From Eublepharis macularius (taxonomy: Eukaryota > Chordata > Lepidosauria > Squamata > Eublepharidae), in NCBI RefSeq assembly GCF_028583425.1, contig NC_072790.1, positions 63,140,052-63,204,051 of the forward strand: a stretch of DNA of 64,000 nt. The letters are read 5' to 3'. This document shows positions 11,214-22,288 of this stretch, piece after piece (positions within the stretch are counted from its first letter, which is position 1; each line of letters begins with the position of its first letter). Under the pieces are notes generated by a model that worked only from the letters and a program-made list of their open reading frames with translations, ran no database searches and was not told where the DNA came from. The translations under genes were made by a program, and so were the position numbers.

Positions 11214-11894
11214 ATGAGCATTTTCTGTGTTCTGTGCTGGGTAATGATCCTCTGAGAGTACACAAAGTCGCTTATTGATAGTCTGCTTGGCTGGGAGTTG
11301 CTTATCTTGCAGGTGCCTATGGTGGCGTCTACTTTTGTTTTCACAGCCACCTGAGAGAGCGTCCTTGAAGGCCGGCTGAGCCTGGGAACTGAAAATGACT
11401 TCATTTTTACTTCTCCAGTCCCTCTCCCCTCCTGTCTTGAAAGCCCTTCCTCCCCCTCCTGACCCCTTCGTGCCAGAATCTTAACCGTCTTTATCCCAAA
11501 GGCGGGAACTTTCCCTATAATTGACCCATCCAAACTCCCATATATCACTTCTGTCCAGGGCTTTTTTTCTGGGAAATAAGGTGGTGGAACTCAGTGGGTT
11601 GCCCTCAGAGAAAATGGTCACATGGCCGGTGGCCCCACCCCCTGATTGCACGGAGGGCAATCTAAACTCTCCTCTGTCTGGAGATCAGGGGGCGGGGCCA
11701 CCGGCCATGTGACCATTTTCAAGAGGTGCCGGAACTCCATTCCACTGCGTTCCAGCCGAAAAAAAGCCCTGCTTCTGCCAATGACCTTGTCTGAGTATGC
11801 TGGTACTGTTGTATCTCTAATAAAGTTATTTTAACTCATACCCTGGAGTGTGTGCAGTGGAGTCCTATGGGGATCTAACTGCCAGAACCTGACA
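11214..11894 (+). mobile_element. possible solo LTR (fossil), interrupted by a hAT MITE
   Basis: CCCTATAATTG near 11511 could serve as a TATA-like element, and CTAATAAAG near 11817 as a polyadenylation signal. The sequence ends ...CCTGACA. GCCA occurs just before TGAGC at the proposed start and just after the proposed end, a possible 4-bp duplication. A hAT MITE (11556-11771) inserted later. It is an old copy, and family and exact ends are uncertain. Confidence 0.35.
11556..11771. mobile_element. hAT-type palindromic MITE, copy A
   Basis: Begins CAGGGCTTTTTTTC and ends GAAAAAAAGCCCTG. The interior is an inverted repeat built around GTGGCCCC...GGGGCCAC. Flanks CTTCTGTC and CTTCTGCC form an 8-bp target duplication with one mismatch, as expected for hAT. 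Confidence 0.85.
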
Positions 11895-12156
11895 GCCACA
11901 GATAACGTGCATCTTCTAGCTCAATGCCTGTCAGATAGTGAGCTAGTGGGAAGTATAGTAGATGTTGAAGCTTGCAAGGTACATGAAGGTGCTCCAGTTT
12001 CTCTGCTAGGATTCACAGACCCCAAAGTAAGATTGTTCATTGGGGTAACAACCAATTATTAGGCATATCTTGCTCTTCACTGCTCCCACAGTTTCATTGG
12101 AACTGGGGCCAGCACATACACTGTCCCACTTGGCACACTGATGCTCTAGAGCAAAT

Positions 12157-12425
12157 GCAGTATAGTGGTTAGAGTACTGGACTAGGATCTGGGAGACACA
12201 GGTTCAAATCCCCACTCTGCCATGGAAGCTTGTAGGAAGAACTTGAGCCACGCTGCAATTTTACGTGGATTTACTAAGATGACTGAAATCACTGGTCTTA
12301 GACTGGAGTAACTCTGTGTAGGATTGCACTGCCAGTCATTCTCAGTCTAACAGGGTTGTTGCAAGGATAAAATGGAGGAGAGGAGGGCAGTATTGTAAGC
12401 TCCTAGCTCAGGGTGGATTTTTCAA
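12157..12425 (+). mobile_element. tRNA-derived SINE, third family, split by a MITE
   Basis: A tRNA-like head shows an A-box-like TATAGTGGTTAGAGTACTGG and a B-box GGTTCAAATCC. The body continues after a MITE insertion with CAGGGTTGTTGCAAGGATAAAATGG and ends GCTCAGGGTGG. Minus-strand relatives are at 18290 and 41945. Confidence 0.75.
12251..12331. mobile_element. palindromic MITE, copy 3 (inside SINE)
   Basis: TGCAATTTTAC...GTAGGATTGCACTG with TTAGACTGGAGTAACTCTG in between. It interrupts the SINE between CCA and GCCAGTC, so it is younger than the SINE insertion. Confidence 0.6.
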
Positions 12426-12801
12426 GATAACTATTGCCTTTATGCTTAAGTAACCCTGGAACAAATCCCCCTCTAATCTGCTCTGGCTGTGAGCATGGCA
12501 GAGTGATAACATACAATAGGAAATTATTCATTTAAGGCAAGTGTTTTGCTTTGAAGCAAGTAAAAGCCAAGTTTAAAAAGAACTATTCATGTTCAATTTT
12601 TTGTTTTTATGGTACACATTCATACGTTCCAATATACCTATTGACGTTTGGGCTCTGTGACAGAGTTATTGATGTTCCTGTTTATAAGGAAATCTCTGAT
12701 TCTCAATTCATTACTTTGTAGCTTCACCTAGAAATATGAATACGTGAAGCTGAATTCTAGTAAATCAGCCCATTTGTTTATCATGGTCCATATTTCTGCT
12801 C
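12426..12801. other. no gene recognised
   Basis: No supported feature. Confidence 0.6.
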
Positions 12802-12958
12802 TGAGTGAGTGGCAGCTGCTCTCCAGGGTGTCAGGCAGAGGTCTTTCACATCACTTGTCACCTAATCCTTTTAACTGGAGATGTCAGGAATCGAAGAACC
12901 TGGGACCCTGTGCATAAAAAGCAGATGCTCTATCACCAAGCTATGGTTCCTTCTCAAG
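12802..12958 (-). mobile_element. tRNA-derived SINE (minus)
   Basis: Read on the minus strand it has TAGCTTGGTGATAGAGCATC (tRNA A-box region), GGTCCCAGGTTCTTCGATTC (B-box region), ACATCTCCAGTTAAAAGGAT and a diagnostic GTGATGTGAAAGACCTCTG. Same family as 7473, 40411 and 49828. Confidence 0.75.
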
Positions 12959-13469
12959 ATGGACACCTCAGGGAGTGGCTAAAGTAGAGTCTTCAGAGGC
13001 GAAGAATAATGGGTGCAGTTTGGGTACTCCTGTGCAACTTTACCCAGGTTCACTCTTTGGAGGGAATAGATTTCTCAGCAGCTACTTGAGCTGGGTATGG
13101 CCTTGCGACAGGTTTACTTAGCAAGGGTGTTGTACAGTGCAAGAGCACACAGCATTCAAATAATGAAAAAAACCAAAGCAAATGAATGCAGCGTATGTTC
13201 ATAGTCACCTGATATATCAGAGACATATCGACAGCTGGGATTTGTGCTGGTTTCCCCTTTGTTTGTCTTTTGAATTAATTATATAACAAGCTTTTGTTAG
13301 ATTTTGGCCCAGCCTTCCCTTACCATTTGACAATCTTTGAATGGTTTAGAGTTCAGAATAGTGTTCGCTGGGGACTGCTAATGCTGCTAAGCTCTCTTGC
13401 ATTTAGGCTGCCAGTTCTGTAACTTGACTGCTCACATGATTAGAACACCACAGTCCTAAATAAGACTGC
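12959..13469. other. no gene recognised
   Basis: No supported feature. Confidence 0.6.
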
Positions 13470-13925
13470 ATTGTATTTATTTACAACATTTTGAGGCCGC
13501 CTTTCCAATTTAGGGTCCCCTAAAGTAGCAAACATTAAAACACGAAAACATTTCAAATATTAAAAGGCATTTAAAATAAAAATTATATATAAATTATTTA
13601 TAAGAAATAAACACGTAAAACACACACATACAGGGAGGAGGGCTAATAAGGGTCAGTGAGAAAATGTCAAACGAAAGAAATCTTCACCTGCTAGTGGAAG
13701 GCAACGGTAGAGGGAGAAAGATAAATCTCAATAGGGAGGGAGTTCTAACATTTTTCTCTGTGATAACCAAGAAAGCCCTTCTCTTCTAGCCTCAGATGGC
13801 AGAGGCAGCCAAAGGAAGGCCTCTGAATGGAGTGGTTAGATACATTCATATGGTCCTTAAGGTATGCTGGTCCCACACCATATAGGGCTTTAAAGGTATT
13901 CAGCCAGAATTCTTGTCATCATGAC
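13470..13925 (-). mobile_element. LINE 3' UTR/end (minus)
   Basis: Starts with a tail-like GTATTTATTTACAACATTTTGAGGCCGCCTTTCC and continues through a 3' UTR-like stretch ending ATATAGGGCTTTAAAGGTATTC, a phrase typical of squamate L2-like LINE 3' regions. No coding portion is recognisable. Confidence 0.5.
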
Positions 13926-14074
13926 CCCGTCTGAGCAGCCCTCTGACCAGCTCAGTGACTTTGACTTGGAGGGCTCAGAGTTAGGTTACTAGTCATCAAA
14001 TCAGCCCTGCACTGGGGCCTTCATTCCCTTGTTGTGCAGGAAATGACTAATTCCTGGTATAACAAGGAAGAGCT

Positions 14075-14465
14075 CTAGAGTGCATGTGTGTGTGGGGTAA
14101 GTTCCCCCTGTGTGCCCCCCCTAAGCTCCCCCACCCCCCAGTTTGGGCTCCAGGGGACCTGACGAGCTTGTCTCTAATGTGGACCAATTGGAATGGGCAG
14201 CCACGGCCCCCGGCAGCGTTCCCAGCTTCTCTCAGCCCGGCAGGGCGAGGTGGCCACTGGGCAAGCTCATGCTGCCCCGGCCAGGCCAAGCCGCTACTAA
14301 CCCGAGCTGGCTCCGGGCAGATGCCGGCTCCCCAGCTCAGGCTCCCAGGTGCTGGAGCGCGGGCAGAGCCCCTTGTCACCACCCTGCAGCCACGGTCCCA
14401 TCCTGCCACTGCACTTCAGCCCGGCATGGCAACGACGATGCCGGGTGAGCTCACGCTACTGGCCG
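14075..14465. other. GC-rich unclassified segment
   Basis: A sharply bounded GC-rich block inside A/T-rich surroundings. Several overlapping frames on both strands arise from low stop-codon density rather than coding. No promoter or domain was recognised. It may be part of an unclassified repeat. Confidence 0.45.
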
Positions 14466-14514
14466 GTTGCATTCCGCCACCACACCCCAGACTCCAACTT
14501 GTGTGAGGCGTCAC

Positions 14515-14722
14515 TTGTAGCTTGGCTCTCAGTCCTAAACCCAAAAGACAGTCCAGAATGATACCATGATTGATGACATTGAAAGCCACAGAGAGGCTAT
14601 CCAGAAGAATTAACAGAGTCGTACTCCCCTCTCTATTTCCTGGTGTAGGTCACCCACCAGCGCAACACAGGCTGTTTTCCTCCCATAACCAGGCCCTAAA
14701 CCCAGCTGGAATGGATCCAAAC
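14515..14722 (-). mobile_element. LINE 3' UTR segment (minus)
   Basis: Phrases such as ATTGATGACATTGAAAGCC, GTCGTACTCCCCTCTCT and CCCTAAACCCAGCTGGAATG match, by memory, the 3' UTR of a common squamate L2-like LINE. Degraded copy. Confidence 0.45.
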
Positions 14723-14910
14723 ATGACATCATCACACCTGGGGGGAGTGCCCCTACTGTTCCCTGACCCTGGCCCAGGAGGTTTTTAGACTTCCAGGCCC
14801 ATTCCCCAGGGCCTTTGCTCCTCGCTGACCAGGTGAGTGGTGGTGGGGAGGGGGAGGCAGAGGCTGGGAGTGGAGGATCCCCCATCTACACCAGGGGACT
14901 GGTAGCCCTA
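14723..14910. repeat. unclassified interspersed repeat, copy 1
   Basis: Shares GACCAGGTGAG, GGGAGGGGGAGG, GAGGATCCCC and CACCAGGGGACTGG in the same order with 28318-28503. Two copies in one window imply an interspersed family. Structure not resolved. Confidence 0.55.
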
Positions 14911-15900
14911 ATAGATGCAAGAGGCAGAAAGTGAGGAAACACCCTGAACCTTTACAAGAGAGCTCTGCCCTCTTTGGTGTCCAGTCACCCTAGACTCTCC
15001 ATTATTGGTAGACAGAGACACTGCATTGCAATAACTGTAATCCACAAGGGTGCTTGCAGCCTGAAGTGGTGGTGGTGGCGGTGAGTCATTTCTCCACTGC
15101 AACATTTTGCTGTCTATTGAATCAATTTTCACTTCAGTGAGGAACACCATTTTTCAAAATTGCTCCTGCTCTGGTGCTTTTAACAGCAGCCTAGCATGTG
15201 AAAATTAGGCTGGTAAATCTTTCCCTAGCATAGAGGTAAAATGATAGGGAAAGCTTCTCAAGCTTAAGTTCTATACATCACGGCGATACGTGCATGGGGT
15301 GGGTGAAGATATTCACATCCTAAGTGTTCCTCTGGAGAAGGATGGGTTTCCAAGATTTCCCAGTTCCAGAGTATGGGTTTCCATCTTCCTTCATAAAATA
15401 TGTTTGGAGCCATAAATTGGATACACTTTGAGGAAACATTGCCTTAATCCAGCCTCTCATGGATTTGCATCAGCCTGCTTCCTTATGCAAATCACCCCAC
15501 TCATTGCTCGACCAGTCTCATGAGGTTCTTCTCTCCAAGCTAATGGGAGGAGTCTTGTTCCCTCAATAACCATGTGGATGAGGGAATTTCTGTGGGTGTA
15601 GCTTTCATAAGCCCTGCGGAGGAAGCTGCTCATGTCAAGAATTGTCTCTCCTACATATAACTATTAAAGTTCCAGGGTCCTGAAACAGAGATGTCTCTTC
15701 AAAGAAAGATGCCAGTGCTCTCTAGGTATATCCGCTTCAGCACACTGGAAAGGCTATGACTTAAGGCAGGTCCAGGCCTAGGCAGTGTCTGGAAGAAAGA
15801 GCTCCTAGGAGACACACCTGTGCTGCTTTGAGTTCTGGGAAATGTAGGATATAGCAAAGAGATACATATTCAGTAAGAATGGTACCCATTTTCTACTACA
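14911..15900. other. no gene recognised
   Basis: Short frames only and no recognised repeat. Confidence 0.6.
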
Positions 15901-16094
15901 GGGCCGATTCCAGACGGCCCTCTGCAACCTGAAACATCGTGCGTCGTCGCGCGGAAAACGCGCAGTATCGCGTTTTCTCGTGCGAGTTTTGCGCGACCTC
16001 GTGCAAAACTCGCGCGAGAAAACGCGATTTTTTGCGTTTTCCGCGCGACGATGCGCGATGTTTCGGATTGCAGAGGGCCATCTGGAATCGGCCC
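15901..16094. mobile_element. CpG-rich palindromic MITE
   Basis: GGGCCGATTCCAGACGGCCC at the left is mirrored by GGGCCATCTGGAATCGGCCC at the right. The interior is itself an inverted repeat unusually dense in CG dinucleotides (CGCGCG, GCGTTTTC, CTCGCGCG). About 194 bp with no coding content. Target duplication not identified. Confidence 0.65.
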
Positions 16095-16154
16095 AGCTCT
16101 TCTGAAAGAATTCTTGGAATTGTAGTGTGCAAAGGTGCTAAGAGAGATCTCTAG

Positions 16155-16230
16155 ATACCATCACAAAACAGGGAATCTGATGGCATCTTGAAGAACTTCA
16201 TCAGATGCATGAAGTGTTCATCATTTAGGC
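16155..16230 (-). mobile_element. Penelope-like scrap
   Basis: AGAACTTCATCAGATGCATGAAG resembles the hammerhead-box region of the Penelope-like family at 23270-23479, in minus orientation. Very short and uncertain. Confidence 0.3.
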
Positions 16231-16236
16231 AGATAC

Positions 16237-17449
16237 TGTCGCCAGCCACCCCCTTCTGAAGTATGGACTCTGTTACCGGTGCCTGTCTCCTGAATTGGGG
16301 ATTCTGCCATTTGTGCCTGTCTCCTGCCTCTCGGAGTTATGGACTCTGTCACCAATGCCTGCCCTCTGCCTCCCTGGATTATGGACTCTCTCTGTCTCTT
16401 GCCCTAAGACCTGTTGCATGCCACATGCTGGGCATGAACTTTCCTTGGGCCATGGACCTGGCAGCTAGCAACAAAGCACAAGCCGGAAGGACTCTCTGTG
16501 AGACGGGCCAGGCGCCCCCTGGTCAGTTCCCACGGAGTCCGCCATCCTACCCAGAGCAACATGCTAGCGAGCCCAGAGACGCAGAACCAGGGGAGAGCCA
16601 TGCTCCCAGGCAGCAGGAAGTTACTGCGGACAGTTTTTCCTGAGCCCGCCATCTCGCCACAAGGCTCCTGTCATGTTCCGAGGTCAAGCCTTGCCTTGAT
16701 AAGCAGATCACTTGCGAAAGCCCTCGGATGAGAGCAACGTGCTGACTGTACAGGACAAATAATGGATGCATATCAATACGCCCATTGACATTCCGGGCCG
16801 ATCCCATCAAGAGCAATCTGACTTCCTGACAAATCCAACCCGCCCGGCACTCTTTCCCTTCCTTTTGTCTCGTCCCCAAGGGTGTCACCATCACACAATT
16901 AGACTCTAAAGTGACCCATCAGATTCCTAACATTAACCCATCATATCTTTTGTTAAAACATCCTGAGAACCATGCTGAGGCAGCCCCGTAGGGCCCCACC
17001 TCAGGACACATTTCGGCTATTTAAGCAGGCTCTGCCTGACACAAGGTGCGCCACGCTTACCCTCTCCCTATCCAGACAGACCCTCCGTGTGTATAGTGCG
17101 GGCACTGTACATCACTCCCCCATCCTCGCTGCTGGAATCTCTGCTTCTCGCCATGAGCAGGTAACGTATTGCCCCTCTCTCTTTGATCTCAAGTGGGAAC
17201 TTGCTAATGCGAATGTCTCTTAATCCTCTCAGACCCTCTTTTCTCAGCTCTTGTATGTTTGATGTATGTAAGTGCTATAGTAGGCATACACAACACCTTT
17301 AGTAAACATAATTTGTTTGAATATTGGCCTCCTCTCTTTTGTGTGAGTAATCCGGAAGACTGACTCTGGTATACATTGGTTAAGAATCCGCGCTAGCTCT
17401 GGCTGAACTGCTTGCTAATTTCCCCTATAAAAGTGCAGTTCTGGTAACA
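16237..17449 (+). mobile_element. solo LTR of an endogenous retrovirus-like element (fossil)
   Basis: Begins TGTCGCC and ends GGTAACA. ATAC lies on both sides (16233-16236, 17450-17453) as a 4-bp target duplication. A TATA-like GCTATTTAAGC sits near 17017. The 5' part has about three imperfect TATGGACTCTGT-type subrepeats (16262-16400), typical of U3 enhancers. No internal region or second LTR is present, so it is a solo LTR left by recombination. Frames inside it are not genes. Confidence 0.6.
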
Positions 17450-17453
17450 ATAC

Positions 17454-18289
17454 ATTTATACTAAAATTTGCAAACAACAGAAAGATAGGTGGGGGGAGGG
17501 GGGGAGATGTTACAAAGATCATGTCAAAGGAATAATCAGTTCCCTGAGAGACAGTTAAACTAGTTTAACTCTGTAGTGTAGAGTTGCCTTTTATCTACCT
17601 ATGAGGTTTAGTAGAAATGAATGAACAGCAGTTTTTTTTTTTACTTTTCCAAAGATATTGTAAAATTGGGAAATAGCTGTGAGTGCCCACCACTTTAGAC
17701 TGCAGCTTGGAATCTCACTTAAAAAAAAACCTGTGTGTGAAGTATTATGTCCATCTTTTTGCTTTCTCTTTCTCTAGCCTCTTTTCCTTCTCTTTTTTAA
17801 AAACAAAAACTCAGCAAACAATAGAATAAAACAGTGATAGTTGCACTTTTGGTCTGGGGGCAATGCAGTTTGAATTCCAATTGCTCTGTTGAAGACTGAG
17901 ATTATAATTTGTTAAATTCAGCAGGATACTTGAAATCCCCCATTGATGAAAAGGCCTAGAAGATTGTATGTGGGCGAGTGGGGCAGAGATAATTGCCTTA
18001 GTAAGTGCTAGAAAAGGCCTGATGACACAGGTTTGCATAACCAGCCTGTGCTTGGCTAAAGTCTATAGTATAACATCTTTCAGCACCTGTGCCCCACAGC
18101 ACAACAAAATCTCTGTCAGTGATTCATTCTTGCTATCCAATGATTCATTCAAGCCTCTAGCATTACATTTTAGAGAGCTTTCAGTTGTGTATAAAATAGG
18201 TTGAAGTCTCAATCATAATATCGTGCTTCTATAGCACCCAAACAGTTCTCATTATTATTTAACATGAATTAATATTTATTTCTATGCTT
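17454..18289. other. no gene recognised
   Basis: A/T-rich with homopolymer runs. No supported feature. Confidence 0.6.
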
Positions 18290-18512
18290 CATTTATGCTA
18301 TGCCTTTCTCCTCGGTGGACACCCAAAGTAACTGACATCATTCTTGTTTCCTCCATTTTATCCTCACAAAAACTCTATGAAGGAGGTTAGGCTGAGAGAG
18401 TGTGACTGGCCCAAGGTCACCCAGCAAGTGTCCATGGCAGAGTGGGGATTTGAACCGGGTCCCCCAGATCCCAGGCCAACATTTTAACCTCTATAGTATT
18501 ACATGGTAGCCC
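18290..18512 (-). mobile_element. tRNA-derived SINE (minus)
   Basis: On the minus strand the head carries TACTATAGAGGTTAAAATG and a B-box-like GGTTCAAATCCCC. It is followed by GGGTGACCTTGGGCCAGTC, CTCAGCCTAACCTCC and a LINE-like tail GAGGAGAAAGGCATAGC. Same family as 12157 and 41945. Confidence 0.75.
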
Positions 18513-18529
18513 TGTTCCCATGTTACAGT

Positions 18530-18790
18530 GAACTATTTATTTATATTCCGCCTTTCTCACTGAGGCTCAAGGCGGATTACATAGCGTGAGATTAGTGCAG
18601 TCAGTGGCAAGGATAAGGGCAGGCATTTCTATACAGTGTCAAGAACATTTCCATAAAAAATGTCATGGGGTAAAAGAATATAAGTTTACAAAGATATAGT
18701 ATTAGCTGAAACAGAACATAATCAGTTTTGTATTGTTTGTGGAAAGCCAGGAGGGTTATGTACATCTTGTTAAAAGATCCCGTGTGTGCT
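18530..18790 (-). mobile_element. LINE 3' end (minus)
   Basis: TTTATATTCCGCCTTTCTCACTGAGGCTCAAGGCGGATTAC is the tail read backwards, followed by an A/T-rich 3' UTR-like segment. Related tails in plus orientation end at 29580 and 36890. Confidence 0.55.
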
Positions 18791-18967
18791 CCCTTCACAA
18801 ATGAAATCAGGGACCTGGATAAATTTGGGTTTCAATCACATGTTCAAGTGCACACAGGTTGAATGTAACATGAGAATTATTCAATGCATGTATAAAGAAA
18901 AATCAAATTACACTACAAATTACCGTGAATACACATATAATCTATGTATCATATACACTTATTTTTA

Positions 18968-19054
18968 AGCGCAATCCTAAGAAGAGTTACTCCAGTCTAA
19001 GTCCATTGAATTCAGTGGGGTTAGGCTGGAGTATCTCTGCTTAGAATTGCACTG
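18968..19054. mobile_element. palindromic MITE, copy 4
   Basis: GCAATCCTAAGAAGAGTTAC...CTGCTTAGAATTGCACTG. Same near-palindrome as 10588 and 62787. Confidence 0.75.
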
Positions 19055-20159
19055 CTAGTTTTGAATTATTTATTTGTTACTTCAAAAAAATAAAAATAAA
19101 AAAGCAAACAAGAGAAGAAAAAAGAAAAAGAAAGAAAACAGTGCTGGCTACAAAAACACTATTGGCAAATCTATAAAAATGTATACAAATCTATACATAC
19201 ATAAAAGATTTTCAAATATCTAAAAATAAGTCCATGCACAGTTGTCTTCTACATGCAGTACATTCAAATGTTGTGAAGTTTATAAGGTCTTCAGTCCAGT
19301 GATTTACAGGAGGTGGGCTTTTGTCTTTCCAATGTTGACCATTGGTTAGATTCTAAAAGACAGGCACGTAGTTTAACAGTACATTAACATCCTCAAAAAT
19401 AAATTAGTTTTCTAACACAAAATTAATATGACTAATACCAAAAGGGCTGATTGAGTAAACATGACCAAAGCATACACTTAAGAGATACATTTTGTGAATT
19501 GCACTGCCAACAGTTAGACACTGTGCTTAAACCTTTAATAAAAAATGCTGTGGTGTCCAATATATCCTAAACATAATATTTTGCTGAATAAATCGCAACT
19601 TAAGATCCATAGTAGCAACAGGTGTATGGCTTATCCCATTGCTTTAGCAAAATTGGATGCTCCAGATTATTATTCCATTCATCTCAAAGATTCTGTTTAT
19701 TATATTTATTAACCAACCTCCAATATTTATACACAAATATTGTAGATTTCAGTTTCTGTTTTGATTCATTAAGAATCTCCAAAAGTAGGGGACGGCACTC
19801 AAAGCTGTTGGACGATATTTGGACACCAACAAATGTTGCAATTGTAAATATTCCTATTAGCATAAAGGTTGAAAATCCAAAATTAAAATGTATTTTTACA
19901 GGGTGTGCGTGTAAATAAAATCAGATTATTATATGTACTCTCTTCTACTGTAATATGGGCATAACAAAAAATAATAGATTTTAATTGTGAAACAGCAGTT
20001 GACACATCCATATAAAATCAGTTTTAAAATCATTTTAACTGGTTTAGCCAGAATTTGGGATTCCGTTAATTAACTGAAATTTTGGGACAGTGTTTAGAAG
20101 GATCAGAGATTCCTCTGCCTTCTGACAGCAGAATCACCAAGATTTGTTTATTAGAAAAG
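19055..20159. other. no gene recognised
   Basis: A/T-rich. A 98-codon plus-strand frame near 19622-19918 has no recognised domain and is not called. Confidence 0.6.
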
Positions 20160-20368
20160 ATAAAGTCAGCCCTGACCTCGATAGGCCAGGTATGCTCAAT
20201 CTTGTCAGCTCTTCAAAGCTAAGCAGAATTGGCCTTGGTTAGTAATTGGATGGGGGACCTCCAATGAAGACCAGGGTTGCAAAGACAGGCAATAGACAAA
20301 CTACCTCTGTTACTCTCTTGCCTTGAAAACCCCCATAACTCAGCTATGACTTGATGGTACTTCCACCA
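20160..20368 (+). mobile_element. 5S rRNA-derived SINE, copy 1
   Basis: CAAAGCTAAGCAGAATTGGCC followed by TTGGTTAGTAATTGGATGGGGGACC is clearly derived from the internal-promoter half of vertebrate 5S rRNA. A non-5S body with AGGCAATAGACAAACTACCTC and CTTGAAAACCCCCATAACTC follows. It is a diverged SINE, not a 5S gene, because the rest of the 5S fold is missing. Confidence 0.75.
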
Positions 20369-21570
20369 CCATTTGAAATAAAGGGAGCTATATAAATTCT
20401 ACAGCTAGCGCTTTCTTTCCTGTCCCCCATGTGGTGGCGCAGGGAGTAAGGCAACCAAGCAATGAGAGGCAGGAGGCAATGAAACATAGTGATTGCAACA
20501 GATGGTGGCCTGGAGCTATGGCAATGTCAAGAAAGCCATCCTGGCCCAGCCTCAACATGAGTGGAAGACTTCTCAGAAGGAGAGAATATCATGACCTCCC
20601 TGAGTGGGCGTGTCTTCATCCAGCATCTCCAGAGTCAGCTCCAGAACCCTGGGGACCAAGAAGGTTAAGGGTCAATGCTGAATGGGCAGCGTGGAGGAGC
20701 ATATACCTAGCAGGTCCAGGCCTCCTACAGTCCATTTTCATTAAGGAGGAAAGTACAACTCTCTAGATCTCAGCAGGATCAAAGACCTAACTCTGTCTAC
20801 AGGAAAGGATAGGACTATCAGTCCTCTATAATCCTTCAGTTGAACTCCAGCCTTCACTGGTTCAACATTCACTTACAACATCAGCCTGTGCTTCAGCCAG
20901 GAGAGCTCCCTGCCGCTGGCCCCCATCTTGGCAGGCCTGGCTGTCTCTTGCAGAACCCCTTGGTCTCCAGCTCCAACACCAATGGCCAGTTCCTGCTGTG
21001 CTTATCCGTAGCTCCCTGCTTGTGACCCTGGTGCCTTATTGCCTAGTCTGCCAAGTACATACCACATCTACCCACAGCTTTCTGTAGTGTGACTATAACA
21101 TAAACTCTGTTCTCTGCTGTTTCACAGTATACAGATGGCTCAGCATAGGACAGCTGCTGAAAATGATAGCCCTATGCTTTCTGTACCACTCCAGCAGGAG
21201 TCATAAACTGAAGTCCTTGGATTGAACACACAAGTAGCATAAAGAAAAATCTAGTGTACCTGGTACACCATGGAAATAAGATGTATAGGGAAAGTTCATT
21301 GGTGAGATCTATGCTTAAAGCCTATATGGTTGAACTAGGTTTGATTGATCCTTGGCGTATGTTACACCCAAAGGACACAGACTATACCTTTATTTCTTCT
21401 GCACATCATAACTGTTTTTGCTTAGATTATTTTCTTGTTTAAGCCGTGTTGATGCCACAGATTAAAGCATGTGATGCAGATGTAGTTGTTATTTCTGATC
21501 ATGCCCCTATTTCATTCGTTCTCCAGTTTCCTGATTGGGAAACTCTTACAATTGGAATAAATTGGCCTTG
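20369..21570. other. no gene recognised
   Basis: Moderately GC-rich, with scattered short frames. No named domain or repeat. Confidence 0.55.
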
Positions 21571-21617
21571 ACCTGAATGGCTCAGTCTAGCCCCATCTTG
21601 CCAGATCTCAGAAGCTA

Positions 21618-22288
21618 TGCAAAACAGCAAGGCAATTCCCGGTAAATATCAACAAGAGAAGTGGAAAACCACCCAGGAAATAAGAAAATATATCTGTATT
21701 GTGGGACAGTAGCAATGTAGTATGTTCTATAATAATACAGTGTGCAAAAGTGCATTCATACCTTCATAATAACATTCCTAATGTGTCCAAAGTATTTTCA
21801 ATCAGTCCAAACAGGGGACTCAATGCCCCACTCCAATCTCTTCAGGGACAGGGCAAATGCTCAATGGGTAGATAAGATGGTAAGTATGAGTCAATTTGTA
21901 TCCATAACTGTGTCTTCTGTTTTCTTTTCTTTTCTTTCAGGTATCACCTCACGTTTCCATATGAGAGATCCAGCAGAAAACAGCTCTAACTGCAGCCGGC
22001 TAAGCGAGCCTCAGCATTCGCATCACTCCTTGGGTGTGTTGAAAATGAATTTATGGTTTCAGGTGTTATGATCCTTCAGCCCCTGAGGAAGTCGTGAGGA
22101 CGAAATCTGCCGCTTAGCTGGGATACAAATTGACTCATACTTACTATCTTATCCACCCATTGAGCATTTGCCCTGTTCCTTACTGCACTTATGGACTTAC
22201 TGTATTATAGAACATACTACATTGCTATTGTCCCACAATACAGATATATTTTCTTATTTCCCGGGTGGTGTTCCACTTCTCTCGTTGT
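21618..22288 (-). mobile_element. head-to-head Penelope-like retroelement insertion (palindrome III)
   Basis: Inverted arms run inward from CAACAAGAGAAGTGG (left) and its inverse CCACTTCTCTCGTTG (right) to about 21905 and 22119. The left arm holds an extra segment near 21755-21845. A single-copy tail of about 31 bp (21618-21648) lies only on the left, and 15-bp target duplications (21603-21617, 22289-22303) flank it. The single-copy centre carries a hammerhead-like core at 22083-22105. Same architecture as palindromes I and II. Known family behaviour supports a Penelope-like call; no reverse-transcriptase or GIY-YIG frame is visible. Confidence 0.55.
22083..22105 (+). ncRNA. hammerhead-ribozyme-like core
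   Basis: CTGAGGA (CUGANGA box), then GTC-GTGAG-GAC forming a short stem II with a GTGAG loop, then GAAA. This closely follows the textbook hammerhead core. Stem III (ATC...GAT) and a partial stem I can be drawn with internal loops but not proven by eye. It lies within a Penelope-like insertion, a class known to carry hammerheads. Confidence 0.45.

Noticed and set aside
12157-12245. Possible tRNA gene
   Set aside because: A- and B-box-like motifs are present but no cloverleaf closes; it is the head of a SINE with a body and tail. The same applies to 8190, 18290, 40411, 41945 and 49828.
14084-14506. 140-codon plus-strand frame
   Set aside because: GC-rich, proline-rich translation with competing frames on both strands and no start context or domain.
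16263-16894. Open frames of 77-126 codons on both strands
   Set aside because: They lie inside the solo LTR and its U3 subrepeats; no retroviral or host domain.
20160-20368. Possible 5S rRNA gene
   Set aside because: Only the internal-promoter half is similar and a SINE body follows.
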